Notes: generated by a model from the letters alone, not told the origin. 64,000 bases of DNA from G963677085 sp963677085 (GCA_963677085.2 CAXXFH010000006.1:620001-684000), one strand, 5' to 3'. Shown: positions 26,652-35,904, numbered from the stretch's first letter. Numbers and translations are program-made.

Positions 26652-26833
26652 TGCACGGGCTACGGATGCACAGGCTGCGGGGGAGAGCATTCTCCGCCCG
26701 GAAGAAATCTACCCAACGAACGAGAAAGCAAACGTGGCGCGGGAGAATGGCCGATTTCCCGTCGCGCTGACGCCTGGGTGCATGAACGCACACTATCCAG
26801 GGGCTTCACCTAACCGATCCGGCTGGTATCGGC

Positions 26834-28885
26834 ATGAGTACCGAACAATCGCTTGACCCACAGCTTATCGAACAGACAAAGCAGCAGATCCGCTCGCTAG
26901 TGGCGGAGATTGCGCAGCTTTCCAAAGAAGACATCACCCCGCAGGAGTTCTATCAAGAGTTCCTCACTCGCGTGGTTTCCGCGTTGGCGGCTATCGGCGG
27001 GGCGGTGTGGGCGCGCAATGATGACGGCCGCTTGGCGCTGCAGTATCAGATCAATCTCCAGGAAACCAAGCTCCTGGAAAGTGAGGATGCCCAAGCCAAG
27101 CACGGGCGGTTGCTCTACAAGGCCATGCAAACGGGCGAAGGGGTGTTGGTGCCGCCGAACAGTGGGCACGGCGACGATGACGAAGCGGCCAACCCCACCA
27201 ACTTCCTTGTCGTGCTCGGGCCCATGAAGACCGACCTGGAAGTGGCCGGCGTGTTGGAGATTTTCCAGCGGGCCGAGGCCGGCCCCAACACGCAGCGAGG
27301 CTATTTGCGGTTCGTCACCCAGATGTGCGATCTGGCGGCCGACTACCTCAAAAGCCATCAACTGCGGCACTTCTCTGACCGCCAAGTGATGTGGAGTCAA
27401 CTGGAAGACTTTACGCACATGGTTCACACGGCGTTGGATCCGCTGGAAACGGCCTACACGATCGCCAACGAAGGCCGACGGCTGATCGAGTGCGACCGCG
27501 TGAGCGTGGCGATTCGCAAAGGAAGCAAATGCACGATTGAAGCCGTCAGTGGGCAGGATGTGTTCGACAAACGCAGCAACACGGTGCGCCTGTTGGGCAA
27601 GCTGGCCACGGCCGTGGTGGCTACCGGCGAAACGGTCTGGTACACCGGCGACACGAGCGACATGGCGCCCCAAGTGGAAGACGCCATTCAGGAGTATGTC
27701 GACGATTCCCATTCAAAGACCGTGGCCGTGCTGCCGTTGAAGCCGCCGAAGACCGAAGAGCAGGACGACCCCGACGAGCCGCCAAAAGACGAGGCGCCGT
27801 TTGGGGCATTGATCATCGAGCAGATCGAAGACAGTCGCATTCCGCAGAGCATGGTCCAGCGGGTCGAGGTGGTTGCCCGGCACAGTGCCACGGCGTTGGG
27901 CAACTCGCTCGAACACAACAGTCTGTTCCTGATGCCCGTCTGGCGAACGATCGGCAAGGCGAAGTGGATTGTCCAGGCACGGACCTTACCGAAGACGATT
28001 TCGATATCGGTGGCCGTCTTGCTGGTCCTGCTAGGGTTGGTGGTCTGGCCGGCCGATTTCGAGATCAATGTGAAGGGGACTTTGGAGCCGGTTCAGCGTC
28101 ACGATGTGTTCGCCCGCATCGACGGTGTGGTCAAAGAGTTGGATGTCCGACATGGCGATGTGGTGAAGCACGGTCAGGTACTCGCTCGGCTGAATAACAC
28201 CGACTTGCAGGTGGCCTTGGAAGACGTTCGCGGGCGACGCCTGACGACCATGAAACAGATTCTCTCGAAGCAACGCGAGATTAAAGAAGGGCGGTTGTCG
28301 GTCGAGGACCGCAATCGTCTGTACGGCGAGTTGGCCGCTCTACAGCAACAATACAAGAGTCTTGAGACGCAGTTGGTGCTGTATGAAGAGAAGCAGCGCG
28401 ACCTGGATATCGTTAGTCCGGCGGGCGGGCGGATTGTCACCTGGGATCTCTATCGGCGGTTGATCCACCGTCCCGTACAGCGAGGGCAGGTGTTGATGCA
28501 GGTGGCCGATCCCTCGGGGGATTGGGAGTTGGAGCTGCATGTGCCCGACGACCGGATGGGATTTATCACCCAAGGCCAAGCCGAACTGCGCCAGAAAGGC
28601 GAAAACGAAAAAGCCGACGCGTTGCCGGTTACCTATGTGCTGGCCACGGACCCCGACCAGGAGTTCGAAGGTACGGTCAAGGAAATGCACCTCAGTGCCG
28701 AAGTGCGTGGCGACGAGGGTAACACCGTGTTGATCAAAACGGCCATCGACAAGGAAAAACTGCCGCACCTGCGACCCGGAGCCACGGTGAACGCCAAAAT
28801 TTATTGCGGCCGCTGCGCGATCGGCTATGTGTGGTTCCATGACTTGGTTTCCTGGGTGCACCGGCTCTGGTTCCGGTTCTTCTGA
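26834..28885 (+). CDS. GAF-domain HlyD-like membrane adaptor protein
   Basis: 683 residues. The N-terminal ~370 residues are soluble and resemble one or two GAF-like sensor domains (for example ECDRVSVAIRKGSKCTIEAV, then a late FGALIIEQIED). A membrane helix lies at about residues 388-405 (SISVAVLLVLLGLVVW). The C-terminal ~270 residues are a HlyD/biotinyl-lipoyl adaptor: VFARIDGVVKELDVRHGDVV, a coiled hairpin (about 475-520) and SPAGGRIVTWDLY. HlyD adaptors bridge inner- and outer-membrane transporters. Fusion to a GAF sensor is unusual. It heads a three-gene set with 28965 and 29966. The start ATG has no strong ribosome site. Confidence 0.83.
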   Translation: MSTEQSLDPQLIEQTKQQIRSLVAEIAQLSKEDITPQEFYQEFLTRVVSALAAIGGAVWARNDDGRLALQYQINLQETKLLESEDAQAKHGRLLYKAMQTGEGVLVPPNSGHGDDDEAANPTNFLVVLGPMKTDLEVAGVLEIFQRAEAGPNTQRGYLRFVTQMCDLAADYLKSHQLRHFSDRQVMWSQLEDFTHMVHTALDPLETAYTIANEGRRLIECDRVSVAIRKGSKCTIEAVSGQDVFDKRSNTVRLLGKLATAVVATGETVWYTGDTSDMAPQVEDAIQEYVDDSHSKTVAVLPLKPPKTEEQDDPDEPPKDEAPFGALIIEQIEDSRIPQSMVQRVEVVARHSATALGNSLEHNSLFLMPVWRTIGKAKWIVQARTLPKTISISVAVLLVLLGLVVWPADFEINVKGTLEPVQRHDVFARIDGVVKELDVRHGDVVKHGQVLARLNNTDLQVALEDVRGRRLTTMKQILSKQREIKEGRLSVEDRNRLYGELAALQQQYKSLETQLVLYEEKQRDLDIVSPAGGRIVTWDLYRRLIHRPVQRGQVLMQVADPSGDWELELHVPDDRMGFITQGQAELRQKGENEKADALPVTYVLATDPDQEFEGTVKEMHLSAEVRGDEGNTVLIKTAIDKEKLPHLRPGATVNAKIYCGRCAIGYVWFHDLVSWVHRLWFRFF

Positions 28886-28964
28886 CAAACGATGTTACCA
28901 AACGGCATTCCGCAACCGCTTCGCGGCTTCGCCAAATCTTACCGAGTAGAGGAAGCAGATATCC

Positions 28965-29858
28965 ATGCAGGTTTTCAAAATCGCATGCTGTGTTGTCGTA
29001 GCACTCAGCGCTGCACCGCGACCGGCCGTGTCGGCCGAGATTGTCGTGCCGCATTGCCTGGTGTCGTTGATCGACGAAGCTCAGGTGCCGGCCGAAGAAT
29101 CCGGCGTTCTGTTGGAACTGGCCGTGCGGGAAGGAGCCCAGGTCAAGGCCGGCGATATCCTGGCGCGGATCGACGACCTCCGGGCGAAGATGCAACTAAA
29201 CGTGGCTAAGTTCCGGTTGGAAGTGGCCAAGGAAGAAGCTGGCAACGATGTCAATATCCGCTATGCGGTGGCCGCCGCTCGCGTGGCCGAGAGCGAGTAT
29301 CAGGAGGGGCTGGAAGCCAACCGCAAGGTGAAGGGGGCCGTGCCAAATGCCGAAATCCGTCGGCTCTACCTCACCTATAGCCGTAGCGCTCTGGAAATCG
29401 AGCAGGCGCAGATGACTCAGCGGATCGCCGAGTTGGAGGCTAAAGTCAGCCAAGCCGAAGTCGATGCGGCCGACGAGAATCTCGACCGGCGATTGATCAA
29501 GTCACCCATCGACGCCGTGGTGGTGGAACTGTATCGCCATACGGGTGAATGGGTGCAGCCGGGCGATCCGGTGATGCACGTGGTGCGGGTGAATCAGCTC
29601 CGCGTGGAGGGATTTCTCAATGCCCGAGAAGTAATTCCTTCGGAAGCGGCCGACCAGCCGGTTCGCGTGGTGGTGGAATTAACACGCGGTCGCCGAGAGA
29701 CGTTCCAAGGTAAGGTGACGTTCGTGAGCCCGTTGGTCGAAGCGGGTGGCGAGTTTCAGGTTTGGGCCGACGTCGAAAACCGCACCGATCCGAACAGCGG
29801 CCAATGGGTTTTGCGCCCGGGCATGGAAGCGGAAATGACGATTAATCTTGGGAAGTAG
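28965..29858 (+). CDS. HlyD-family periplasmic adaptor
   Basis: 297 residues with a cleavable signal (FKIACCVVVALSAAPRPAVS). It has the adaptor layout: lipoyl-like half (VPAEESGVLLELAVREGAQV), a coiled-coil hairpin at about 75-165, the returning half (RRLIKSPIDAVVVELYRHTGEWV) and a beta-barrel part. Such proteins link an inner-membrane exporter to the outer membrane. It sits 79 bases after the GAF-HlyD gene and before the PqqD-like/M50 gene, so it is probably part of the same complex. No TolC-like or ABC gene is seen nearby. Confidence 0.87.
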   Translation: MQVFKIACCVVVALSAAPRPAVSAEIVVPHCLVSLIDEAQVPAEESGVLLELAVREGAQVKAGDILARIDDLRAKMQLNVAKFRLEVAKEEAGNDVNIRYAVAAARVAESEYQEGLEANRKVKGAVPNAEIRRLYLTYSRSALEIEQAQMTQRIAELEAKVSQAEVDAADENLDRRLIKSPIDAVVVELYRHTGEWVQPGDPVMHVVRVNQLRVEGFLNAREVIPSEAADQPVRVVVELTRGRRETFQGKVTFVSPLVEAGGEFQVWADVENRTDPNSGQWVLRPGMEAEMTINLGK

Positions 29859-29965
29859 TGTAATAGTGGTTAGTGGGTAGTAGGTAGTGTCCTTAACACC
29901 CACTCTGCGTCACCCACCATCCACGACTCACTACCCACTATCCAACACCCACCATCCACCATCCC
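29859..29965. repeat. heptad inverted-repeat spacer
   Basis: G-rich units (AGTGGTT, AGTGGGT, AGTAGGT) after the stop are mirrored by C-rich units (ACTACCC, ACTATCC, ACCATCC) that run without interruption into the ATG at 29966. The seven-base period holds for ten units. The arms could fold as a hairpin in the transcript. No Shine-Dalgarno sequence is present. Confidence 0.8.
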
Positions 29966-32227
29966 ATGGTCTCGCTTGCCGACAGTTTGGTATCGACTTC
30001 CGCCCGGCGGCTACCTGTCCGGAAGCGGCCCGACTTGTCGGCGCGGCGGCAACAGTATCTAGGGCGAAGCTACTGGGTGGTGAAGGATCCGGTGGGGTTG
30101 AACTACTACCGCTTCCAGGACGAAGAATACGCCATCCTCAACATGCTCGATGGCCAGACCAGCCTGGACGAAATCAAGGAGCGATTCGAGGCCGAGTTTC
30201 CCCCGCAGAAGATCACCCTGGAAGAGCTACAGCAGTTTTTCGGGATGTTGCACCGTAGCGGCTTGATCATCACCGGCGCCACCGGCCAGGGGCACCAGTT
30301 GCGCAAACGTCGCGACGAACGCAAACGCCAAGAACTCCTGGCGGCGGCCACCAATATTCTGTGTATCCGCTTCAAGGGCTTCGATCCGGAGCGGTTCCTC
30401 AACTGGCTGTATCCCAAAATCGCGTGGTTTTTCTCGCGGTTGTGTGTGTGGTTTTGTTTGTTGATGGCCATGACGGCCCTGTTGCTGGTGTTGGTCGAGT
30501 GGGACGTTTTTCAATCGAAGCTGCCCGGTTTCTATCAGTTTTTCAACCCAACGAATGCCCTGTTGATGGCGGCTACGCTGGGGTTGATCAAGGTGGTTCA
30601 CGAGTTCGGCCACGGCCTTTCGTGCAAACATTTCGGCGGCGAATGCCACGAGATGGGCGTAATGATATTGGTGCTTACGCCCTGTTTGTACTGCAATGTG
30701 TCTGATTCGTGGATGCTGCCCAGCAAGTGGCAGCGTGCGGCGATCGGGGCGGCCGGTATGTATTTCGAGGTGGTCATCGCCTCGATCTGTACGTTCATTT
30801 GGTGGTTCAGCGAGCCGGGGTTGTTGAACAACCTCTGCTTGAACATGATGTTTGTTGCTTCGGTAAGTACGTTGCTTTTCAACGCCAACCCCTTGCTGCG
30901 TTACGACGGCTATTACATCCTCTCGGACCTTACGGAGATTCCCAACCTGCGGCAGAAGGCTTCGACGATCCTCAACCGCAAGCTTGGGCAGTGGTTCTTA
31001 GGGTTGGAGCCGCCGGAAGATCCCTTCTTGCCGCAGCGCAACCAGTTGTTTTTCGCGTCGTACTCCATGGCGGCGGCCGTTTATCGGTGGTTCGTGATGG
31101 CTTCGATTCTGTGGTTTATGTACCAGATATTTAAGCCCTACCACCTGGAGATCATCGGCCAGGGGATCATCGCCATGTCGTTGTATGGTTTGGTCGTGAT
31201 GCCGCTCTACAAGGTGGGTAAATTCTTTTACGTGCCCGGGAGGATCGAAAAGGTGAAGAAACCGCGGATGTTCATTAGTCTGGCGGTGATCGTGCTCGTG
31301 GTGCTGGCCGTAGCGTTTGTGCCGTTGCCGTACAGTGTGACGTGTTCGTTGGAGATTTTGCCCCGTGACGCCGAGCCGGTGTATGTCGACGTGCCGGAGG
31401 GCGGAATCTTGGAGGCGATCGACGTAAAACCCGGCGCGGTGGTGAAAAAGGGCGACGAGTTGGCGCAGTTGGACAACGTGGACCTCGACTTGCAGGTTGC
31501 CCGGCTGACGGGCCAGCGCGATCAGTATCGCATCCAGTTAGAGAGTCTTCGCCGGCAGCGACACCACGACCACTTAGCACACGGCGAAATTTCGCGTGTT
31601 TCCGAGGCCCTTCAGGCGGTGAACCAGCAGTTGGCCCAAAAGGTCGAGGATCAGAAGCGGTTGCGGCTCGTGGCGCCGATCAACGGTGTTGTTCTGCCGC
31701 CGCCGGTGCGCACCCAAAAAGGTATTCCCGAAGATCAACTACCGCCCTGGACCGATACCCCGCTGAACCCGAGGAATCTCGGGGGCCATCTTCGAGAGGG
31801 AGATCAGTTCTGTTCGATCGGCGATCCGAAGCAACTGAAGGCCTCGCTGGTAATCGACCAAGCCGACGTGGAATTCGTGCAGGAGATGGTCACGAGCGGG
31901 CGTTATCCTACCGTCGATATCCAACTCGACGCCTTGCCGGGCCGCATCTTCCATAAAAAGGTGACCGACGTGGCAGGTACCGAACTGGAGGAGAGCCCGG
32001 TTCGTTTGGCGGCCAAGTCGGGCGGCGATCTGCCCACGATTACCGATCCGGTTTCGGGCAAAGAGCGTCCCCAAAGTGCTTCCTACCAGGCTATTGCCCC
32101 GATGGACGACGATGAGGGCTTGCTGCGGATTGGTTTCCGCGGCCGCGGCAAAATTCACACCCGTTGGCAGTCGCTCGGCCAACGCCTCTGGCGTTTCGTG
32201 CAGCACACGTTCAACTTCAAGCTGTAG
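29966..32227 (+). CDS. PqqD-like / M50 site-2 protease / HlyD fusion protein
   Basis: 753 residues. N-terminal region (about 30-110) looks like a PqqD-type peptide-recognition domain (YYRFQDEEYAILNMLDGQ, LDEIKERFEAEF). A multi-pass M50 membrane protease core follows, with the zinc motif HEFGH at 212-216 and NPLLRYDG at 308-315 supplying the third ligand. After the last membrane helix (about 430-450) comes a HlyD-like half: DVPEGGILEAIDVKPGAVVK and LVAPINGVVLPPP. PqqD domains bind leader peptides of ribosomal peptide products, so the protein may recognise, cut and export a peptide; no precursor gene is recognised nearby. The C-rich heptads before the ATG replace a ribosome site. Confidence 0.87.
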   Translation: MVSLADSLVSTSARRLPVRKRPDLSARRQQYLGRSYWVVKDPVGLNYYRFQDEEYAILNMLDGQTSLDEIKERFEAEFPPQKITLEELQQFFGMLHRSGLIITGATGQGHQLRKRRDERKRQELLAAATNILCIRFKGFDPERFLNWLYPKIAWFFSRLCVWFCLLMAMTALLLVLVEWDVFQSKLPGFYQFFNPTNALLMAATLGLIKVVHEFGHGLSCKHFGGECHEMGVMILVLTPCLYCNVSDSWMLPSKWQRAAIGAAGMYFEVVIASICTFIWWFSEPGLLNNLCLNMMFVASVSTLLFNANPLLRYDGYYILSDLTEIPNLRQKASTILNRKLGQWFLGLEPPEDPFLPQRNQLFFASYSMAAAVYRWFVMASILWFMYQIFKPYHLEIIGQGIIAMSLYGLVVMPLYKVGKFFYVPGRIEKVKKPRMFISLAVIVLVVLAVAFVPLPYSVTCSLEILPRDAEPVYVDVPEGGILEAIDVKPGAVVKKGDELAQLDNVDLDLQVARLTGQRDQYRIQLESLRRQRHHDHLAHGEISRVSEALQAVNQQLAQKVEDQKRLRLVAPINGVVLPPPVRTQKGIPEDQLPPWTDTPLNPRNLGGHLREGDQFCSIGDPKQLKASLVIDQADVEFVQEMVTSGRYPTVDIQLDALPGRIFHKKVTDVAGTELEESPVRLAAKSGGDLPTITDPVSGKERPQSASYQAIAPMDDDEGLLRIGFRGRGKIHTRWQSLGQRLWRFVQHTFNFKL

Positions 32228-32298
32228 GGCGGCAGGGCCGCCGACCAAACCGGTGCTGCCGCACCGAGGCAGGAACCCGTTCCCGCTGGTCGCTGTAA
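32227..32298 (+). repeat. R1 repeat
   Basis: Begins at the stop codon of the M50 gene: GGCGGCAGGGCCGCCGACC, CGGTGCTGCCGCACCGAGG, CAGGAACCCGTTCCCGCTGG, TCGCTGTAA. G-rich heptads follow at 32338-32384, still after the stop. Confidence 0.8.
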
Positions 32299-32481
32299 TT
32301 CTTGTTGAAAAACAGACTTCCACCGGTCTGTAATCCAGGGAGTGGGGTGTCGGGTGTCCGGAGTTGGGAGGGTGTGGACGAATGTCGGCGGTGGGCTTCT
32401 CCCGCTTGGCCCTTTCATCTCGGGTCGCTAAACTGGTGAAGATTCTATTTCACTGGTAGATAGCGAAGGAGTGTTCCCACG

Positions 32482-33039
32482 ATGTACGACAAGCAGGCCC
32501 TGGTCGAGTTGATCCGCGAAAAGGCTCTGAAATTCGGCGATTTCACGCTAGCCTCGGGCAAGAAGGCCAAGTACTACCTCGACGGCAAGCAAGTGACCCT
32601 CGACCCGGCCGGCTCGCAATTGGTGGGCGAAGGTATTTTGGAATTATTGGCCGAGGGGGAACTGCCGGCGGCCGTGGGCGGAATGTCGATCGGGGCCGAT
32701 CCGATTACCTCGGCCGTGGTGACCATGTCGTCGGTCCGCGGCACGCCGATCAAAGGGTTTATGGTTCGCAAAGAGTCGAAGGGACACGGCACGAACCAAT
32801 ACATCGAAGGGCCCGTGCAACCTGGCGAACAGGTGGTCATTGTGGAAGACGTCGTCACGACCGGCGGGTCGTCGCTGACGGCCATCGAACGGGTGGAGCA
32901 ATTCGGGCTGAAGGTCGTCAAGGTAATCGCCATCATCGACCGCATGGAGGGTGGCCGCGAAGCCTTCACCGAACGCGGTTACCCGTTCGCCAGCCTGCTG
33001 TCGATCCGTGACTTCGGAATTGAACCGCCGGTGGGGTAG
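32482..33039 (+). CDS. pyrE: orotate phosphoribosyltransferase
   Basis: 185 residues. It joins orotate to PRPP to make orotidine 5'-phosphate in pyrimidine synthesis, in the cytoplasm. The family PRPP-binding loop is clear (VVIVEDVVTTGGSSLTAIE, about residues 116-134), as are SGKKAKYYLDGKQVTLDP at the N-terminus and GGMSIGADPIT. Length is normal. The ATG is preceded by GAAGGAG. It stands alone; no other pyrimidine gene is nearby. Confidence 0.95.
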   Translation: MYDKQALVELIREKALKFGDFTLASGKKAKYYLDGKQVTLDPAGSQLVGEGILELLAEGELPAAVGGMSIGADPITSAVVTMSSVRGTPIKGFMVRKESKGHGTNQYIEGPVQPGEQVVIVEDVVTTGGSSLTAIERVEQFGLKVVKVIAIIDRMEGGREAFTERGYPFASLLSIRDFGIEPPVG

Positions 33040-33174
33040 CGACCAAGCCGTACGTAAAGCCGCGACCAGTGGTCCCGAGAGCAACTATGCGAGCAAAAAC
33101 CCCGGGGAACCGTTGGCATTTTCTGTTTTCTCGTTTCCAGGGTGAAAATGACACCCCGCGATTGACGAAGTAAC

Positions 33175-33247
33175 CCAGGGTGGCAGGGCCGCCAACCAAA
33201 TTGGTGCTGCCGCACCCGGGCAAGAAATCGCTCCCGTTGGTCGCTAA
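33175..33247 (+). repeat. R1 repeat
   Basis: A well-preserved copy: GGTGGCAGGGCCGCCAACC, TTGGTGCTGCCGCACCCGGG, GCAAGAAATCGCTCCCGTTG, GTCGCTAA. The AT-rich tail after it resembles that after other copies. Confidence 0.8.
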
Positions 33248-33331
33248 TTTTTGTCAAAAAATTAACGATCTTTGAGGTTAGTAGTCCAGTGGGCCCACTT
33301 CTTCGTCCTTCGTGTTCGGTTATTTCCGCCC

Positions 33332-34021
33332 ATGGAAACCTCGCTGCATCGTGAGTTGAAATCGCTTTATGCGAACCGCTGCGCGCGGTTCGAGGTGCCG
33401 TTGGGCAACTATCGGATCGACGTCATTTCGGGCGGACGGCTCATCGAGATCCAGCACGGGGCCCTGGCGGCTATCCGCGACAAAATTGGCGAGCTGCTGC
33501 AAGATCACCGCGTGTTGGTGGTCAAACCCATCGTGGTTCGCAAGCTGTTGGTAAAGCAATCGGCCAAGGGTGGCGAGGTGACCAGCCGTCGCATGAGCCC
33601 CAAACGAGGGGGGGTGCTCGATCTTTTCCACGAGTTGGTCCACTTCACCCGGGTTTTCCCGCACCGGCGGTTGACGATCGATGTCCCCCTGGTGGAAATC
33701 GAGGAATGGCGCTACCCGGGCCATGGTCGACGGCGTCGCTATCGCGAGCGGGACCATGAGGTGGAAGACCAGCGTCTGGTGGCTGTCCAGAAGACCCACA
33801 AACTGCGGACCGTCGCCGATCTGGTGGGACTGATTCCGTGTCCCCTGCCACGACCCTTTCACACGGGCCATCTGGCCGAAAAACTAGGCGTAGAGCGTTG
33901 GGTTGCCCAGCGAATTGCGTACTGTTTTCGCCAAATGGGGGCCGCCCGACAGGTTGGTAAGCAGGGAAATGCTTGGCTGTATGATTGGACCAAGTCGGTC
34001 AACCAGTCCATGTCCACCTAG
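33332..34021 (+). CDS. uncharacterised protein, possible PD-(D/E)XK nuclease fold with C-terminal winged helix
   Basis: 229 residues from the ATG at 33332. I do not recognise a named family. The N-terminal ~75 residues look like a PD-(D/E)XK nuclease core: a helix with HRELK, then NYRIDVISGG and, ten residues on, RLIEIQHG (the E-x-Q form of the active site), then DHRVLVVKPIVVRK. The C-terminal ~60 residues (PRPFHTGHLAEKLGVERWVA, then RQMGAARQVGKQGNAWLYDW) resemble a winged helix. It lies just after pyrE with an R1 copy between. The nuclease call is by pattern only. Confidence 0.7.
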   Translation: METSLHRELKSLYANRCARFEVPLGNYRIDVISGGRLIEIQHGALAAIRDKIGELLQDHRVLVVKPIVVRKLLVKQSAKGGEVTSRRMSPKRGGVLDLFHELVHFTRVFPHRRLTIDVPLVEIEEWRYPGHGRRRRYRERDHEVEDQRLVAVQKTHKLRTVADLVGLIPCPLPRPFHTGHLAEKLGVERWVAQRIAYCFRQMGAARQVGKQGNAWLYDWTKSVNQSMST

Positions 34022-34446
34022 GCCGCATGCGTCCGCGCAGCCTTCCGCCACGGCAGTCCCCAAGTGGGCTGTCCATATCGAGCTTACCGGTCGGGTGGCT
34101 TGTCCGCGCTTGTCGAGTTAGGGGGCAGTCATGCTGCCCCACGGCATGCGAGCGAACCCCTCTGTGGGTGTGTGTCTTCCGGCGAGGCGCTCGCCGTCGG
34201 CGATTGCTGGTCCGGTTGGTAGGGCGGTAGGCTGTTGGGGTGCGGCGATGTCGAAATTTCTTTCCCAAAAACAACGCCGGTTGCACAAAGAGGGGTAGAG
34301 TAGATAGGACAGCCAGATTCCCCAGGTTGTGTCTGCCGGGAAGAAAATGGCAATTGCGGGGATTCTGGCCTTTGCGTCTCGCCGACATCGACGATAATCG
34401 GGCGTGGAAAAGAACTTGTAGGAACTGTGTATAGCGGAGTTGGCAC
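34022..34446. other. 425-base spacer before glgA
   Basis: No gene, palindrome family or repeat of this window is recognised here. It probably holds the promoter and leader of glgA, but no convincing -35/-10 pair could be fixed. Confidence 0.5.
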
Positions 34447-35904
34447 GTGAACATCTTAATGGCCACGAGTGAAGCGTTCCCCTTTGCCAAGACGGGTGGA
34501 TTGGCCGACGTCTGTGGTGCGCTGCCGATTGAACTGGCACGCCTGGGGCATCAGCCGGCCCTGATTATGCCGGCCTATCGTAAAACGCAATATTGCGGAC
34601 AGCCGATCGAGCCGTTGGGGATCGACTTTATCGTACCCATCGGCAGCAAGATGGTTAGTGGTCATTTGCTCCGCAGTACGTTGCCCGGCTGCGATGTGCC
34701 GGTTTACCTCGTCCAGCAGGATCAGTACTACGACCGCGACGAGCTCTACGCGACCGATGGCAAGGACTACATCGACAACTGTGAGCGGTTTGTGTTCTTC
34801 AGTCGCGCCGTGCTCGAGGCGATCCGCCTGCTCGACCTGCGCGTCGACGTGCTGCACTGCAACGACTGGCAAACGGGCCTCATCCCGGCCTACCTGAAGA
34901 TCGAGTACCGCGCGCTACCCCGCTACGAAAACATCGCCACGTTGTTCACGATCCACAACTTGGCCTACCAGGGCAAATTCTGGCACTGGGACATGTTGCT
35001 CACGGGCCTGGACTGGAAATACTTCAACTGGCACGAGATGGAATTCCACGGCAAGTTGAACCTGCTGAAGACGGGACTCGTCTTCTCCGAATCGATCAGC
35101 ACGGTCAGCCCTCGCTACGCCGAAGAAATCCAAAGTTCGCCGCTGGCCTGTGGATTGGAAGGCGTGTTGCAGCATCGCCGCGACGCGATTTCCGGCATCC
35201 TCAATGGAATCGACCCCCTGGAGTGGAATCCCGAGACCGACGTTCATTTGGCGGCCAACTACAACGCCAGTAACGTGGCCGACGGCAAAGCGGTCTGCAA
35301 GGCGGCGTTGCAGGAAGAACTAGGGCTGCCCGAGGCGGCCGACGTTCCCGTGATCGGTATCATTGGCCGGCTGGCCGATCAAAAGGGTTTCGACCTGGTG
35401 GCCGAGGTGATTCAACGTTGGGTGCAAGACGAGGACGTGCAGTGGGCCATCCTCGGCACGGGCGACCCGAAATATCACCGCTTGCTTCAACTCTTGGCCG
35501 AGCGCTTCCCGCAAAAGGTGGCCGCTCAGCTTGAGTTTTCCACGCCGTTGGCCCATCGCATCGAGGCCGGGGCCGACATGTTTCTCATGCCCAGTCGCTA
35601 TGAGCCGTGTGGGCTGAACCAGATGTACAGCCTCCGCTACGGTACCGTGCCGGTCGTGCACACCACGGGTGGTCTGGCCGACACGATTACCGAGCAGAAC
35701 GGTTTCCGTTTCGACGAGTACGGTCCGCTGGCGTTGAGCGAAACGCTTCGGGCCGCGTGCGACGCCTACCACGATCGCGACCGCTGGGCCCGGCTAATCC
35801 AGACCGGCATGGCCCAAGACTGGTCGTGGGCGCACAGTGCCCAGCAGTACGTCGAACTTTATCAAAAGACGATCGCCCGGCTGCACGAGACGGTTGGCGT
35901 GTAG
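34447..35904 (+). CDS. glgA: glycogen synthase (ADP-glucose type, GT5)
   Basis: 485 residues, the usual length. It adds glucose from ADP-glucose (or UDP-glucose) to a growing alpha-1,4-glucan. The N-terminal sugar-nucleotide motif KTGGLADVCGALP is at residues 15-27, HCNDWQTGLIP is present near 138-148, and the C-terminal catalytic stretch MPSRYEPCGLNQMYSLRYGT fits GT5. The start is GTG at 34447, supported by the conserved N-terminus. It heads a glucan-metabolism stretch with two GH57 enzymes. Confidence 0.95.
   Translation: MNILMATSEAFPFAKTGGLADVCGALPIELARLGHQPALIMPAYRKTQYCGQPIEPLGIDFIVPIGSKMVSGHLLRSTLPGCDVPVYLVQQDQYYDRDELYATDGKDYIDNCERFVFFSRAVLEAIRLLDLRVDVLHCNDWQTGLIPAYLKIEYRALPRYENIATLFTIHNLAYQGKFWHWDMLLTGLDWKYFNWHEMEFHGKLNLLKTGLVFSESISTVSPRYAEEIQSSPLACGLEGVLQHRRDAISGILNGIDPLEWNPETDVHLAANYNASNVADGKAVCKAALQEELGLPEAADVPVIGIIGRLADQKGFDLVAEVIQRWVQDEDVQWAILGTGDPKYHRLLQLLAERFPQKVAAQLEFSTPLAHRIEAGADMFLMPSRYEPCGLNQMYSLRYGTVPVVHTTGGLADTITEQNGFRFDEYGPLALSETLRAACDAYHDRDRWARLIQTGMAQDWSWAHSAQQYVELYQKTIARLHETVGV

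Larger units (their letters stand above)
25526..26833. other. 1308-base spacer, repeat hot spot
   Basis: No gene is supported; open frames here cross repeats and have no recognisable content. In order it holds an R3 hairpin (25590-25677), an R4 hairpin (25736-25786), an R1 copy (26451-26522) and an R2 copy (26546-26651). The stretches 25800-26450 and 26652-26833 show nothing I recognise. Confidence 0.6.

Noticed and set aside
26074..26793. 239-codon minus-strand frame in the repeat-rich spacer
   Set aside because: It runs through R1 and R2 copies and has no recognisable content or ribosome site.
26512..26856. Possible conserved small protein encoded by the R2 repeat
   Set aside because: Copies a and b are open in the same frame and look alike as protein, but seven of eight base differences in the compared part change the amino acid, and copy c has a stop. 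The likeness comes from DNA repetition.
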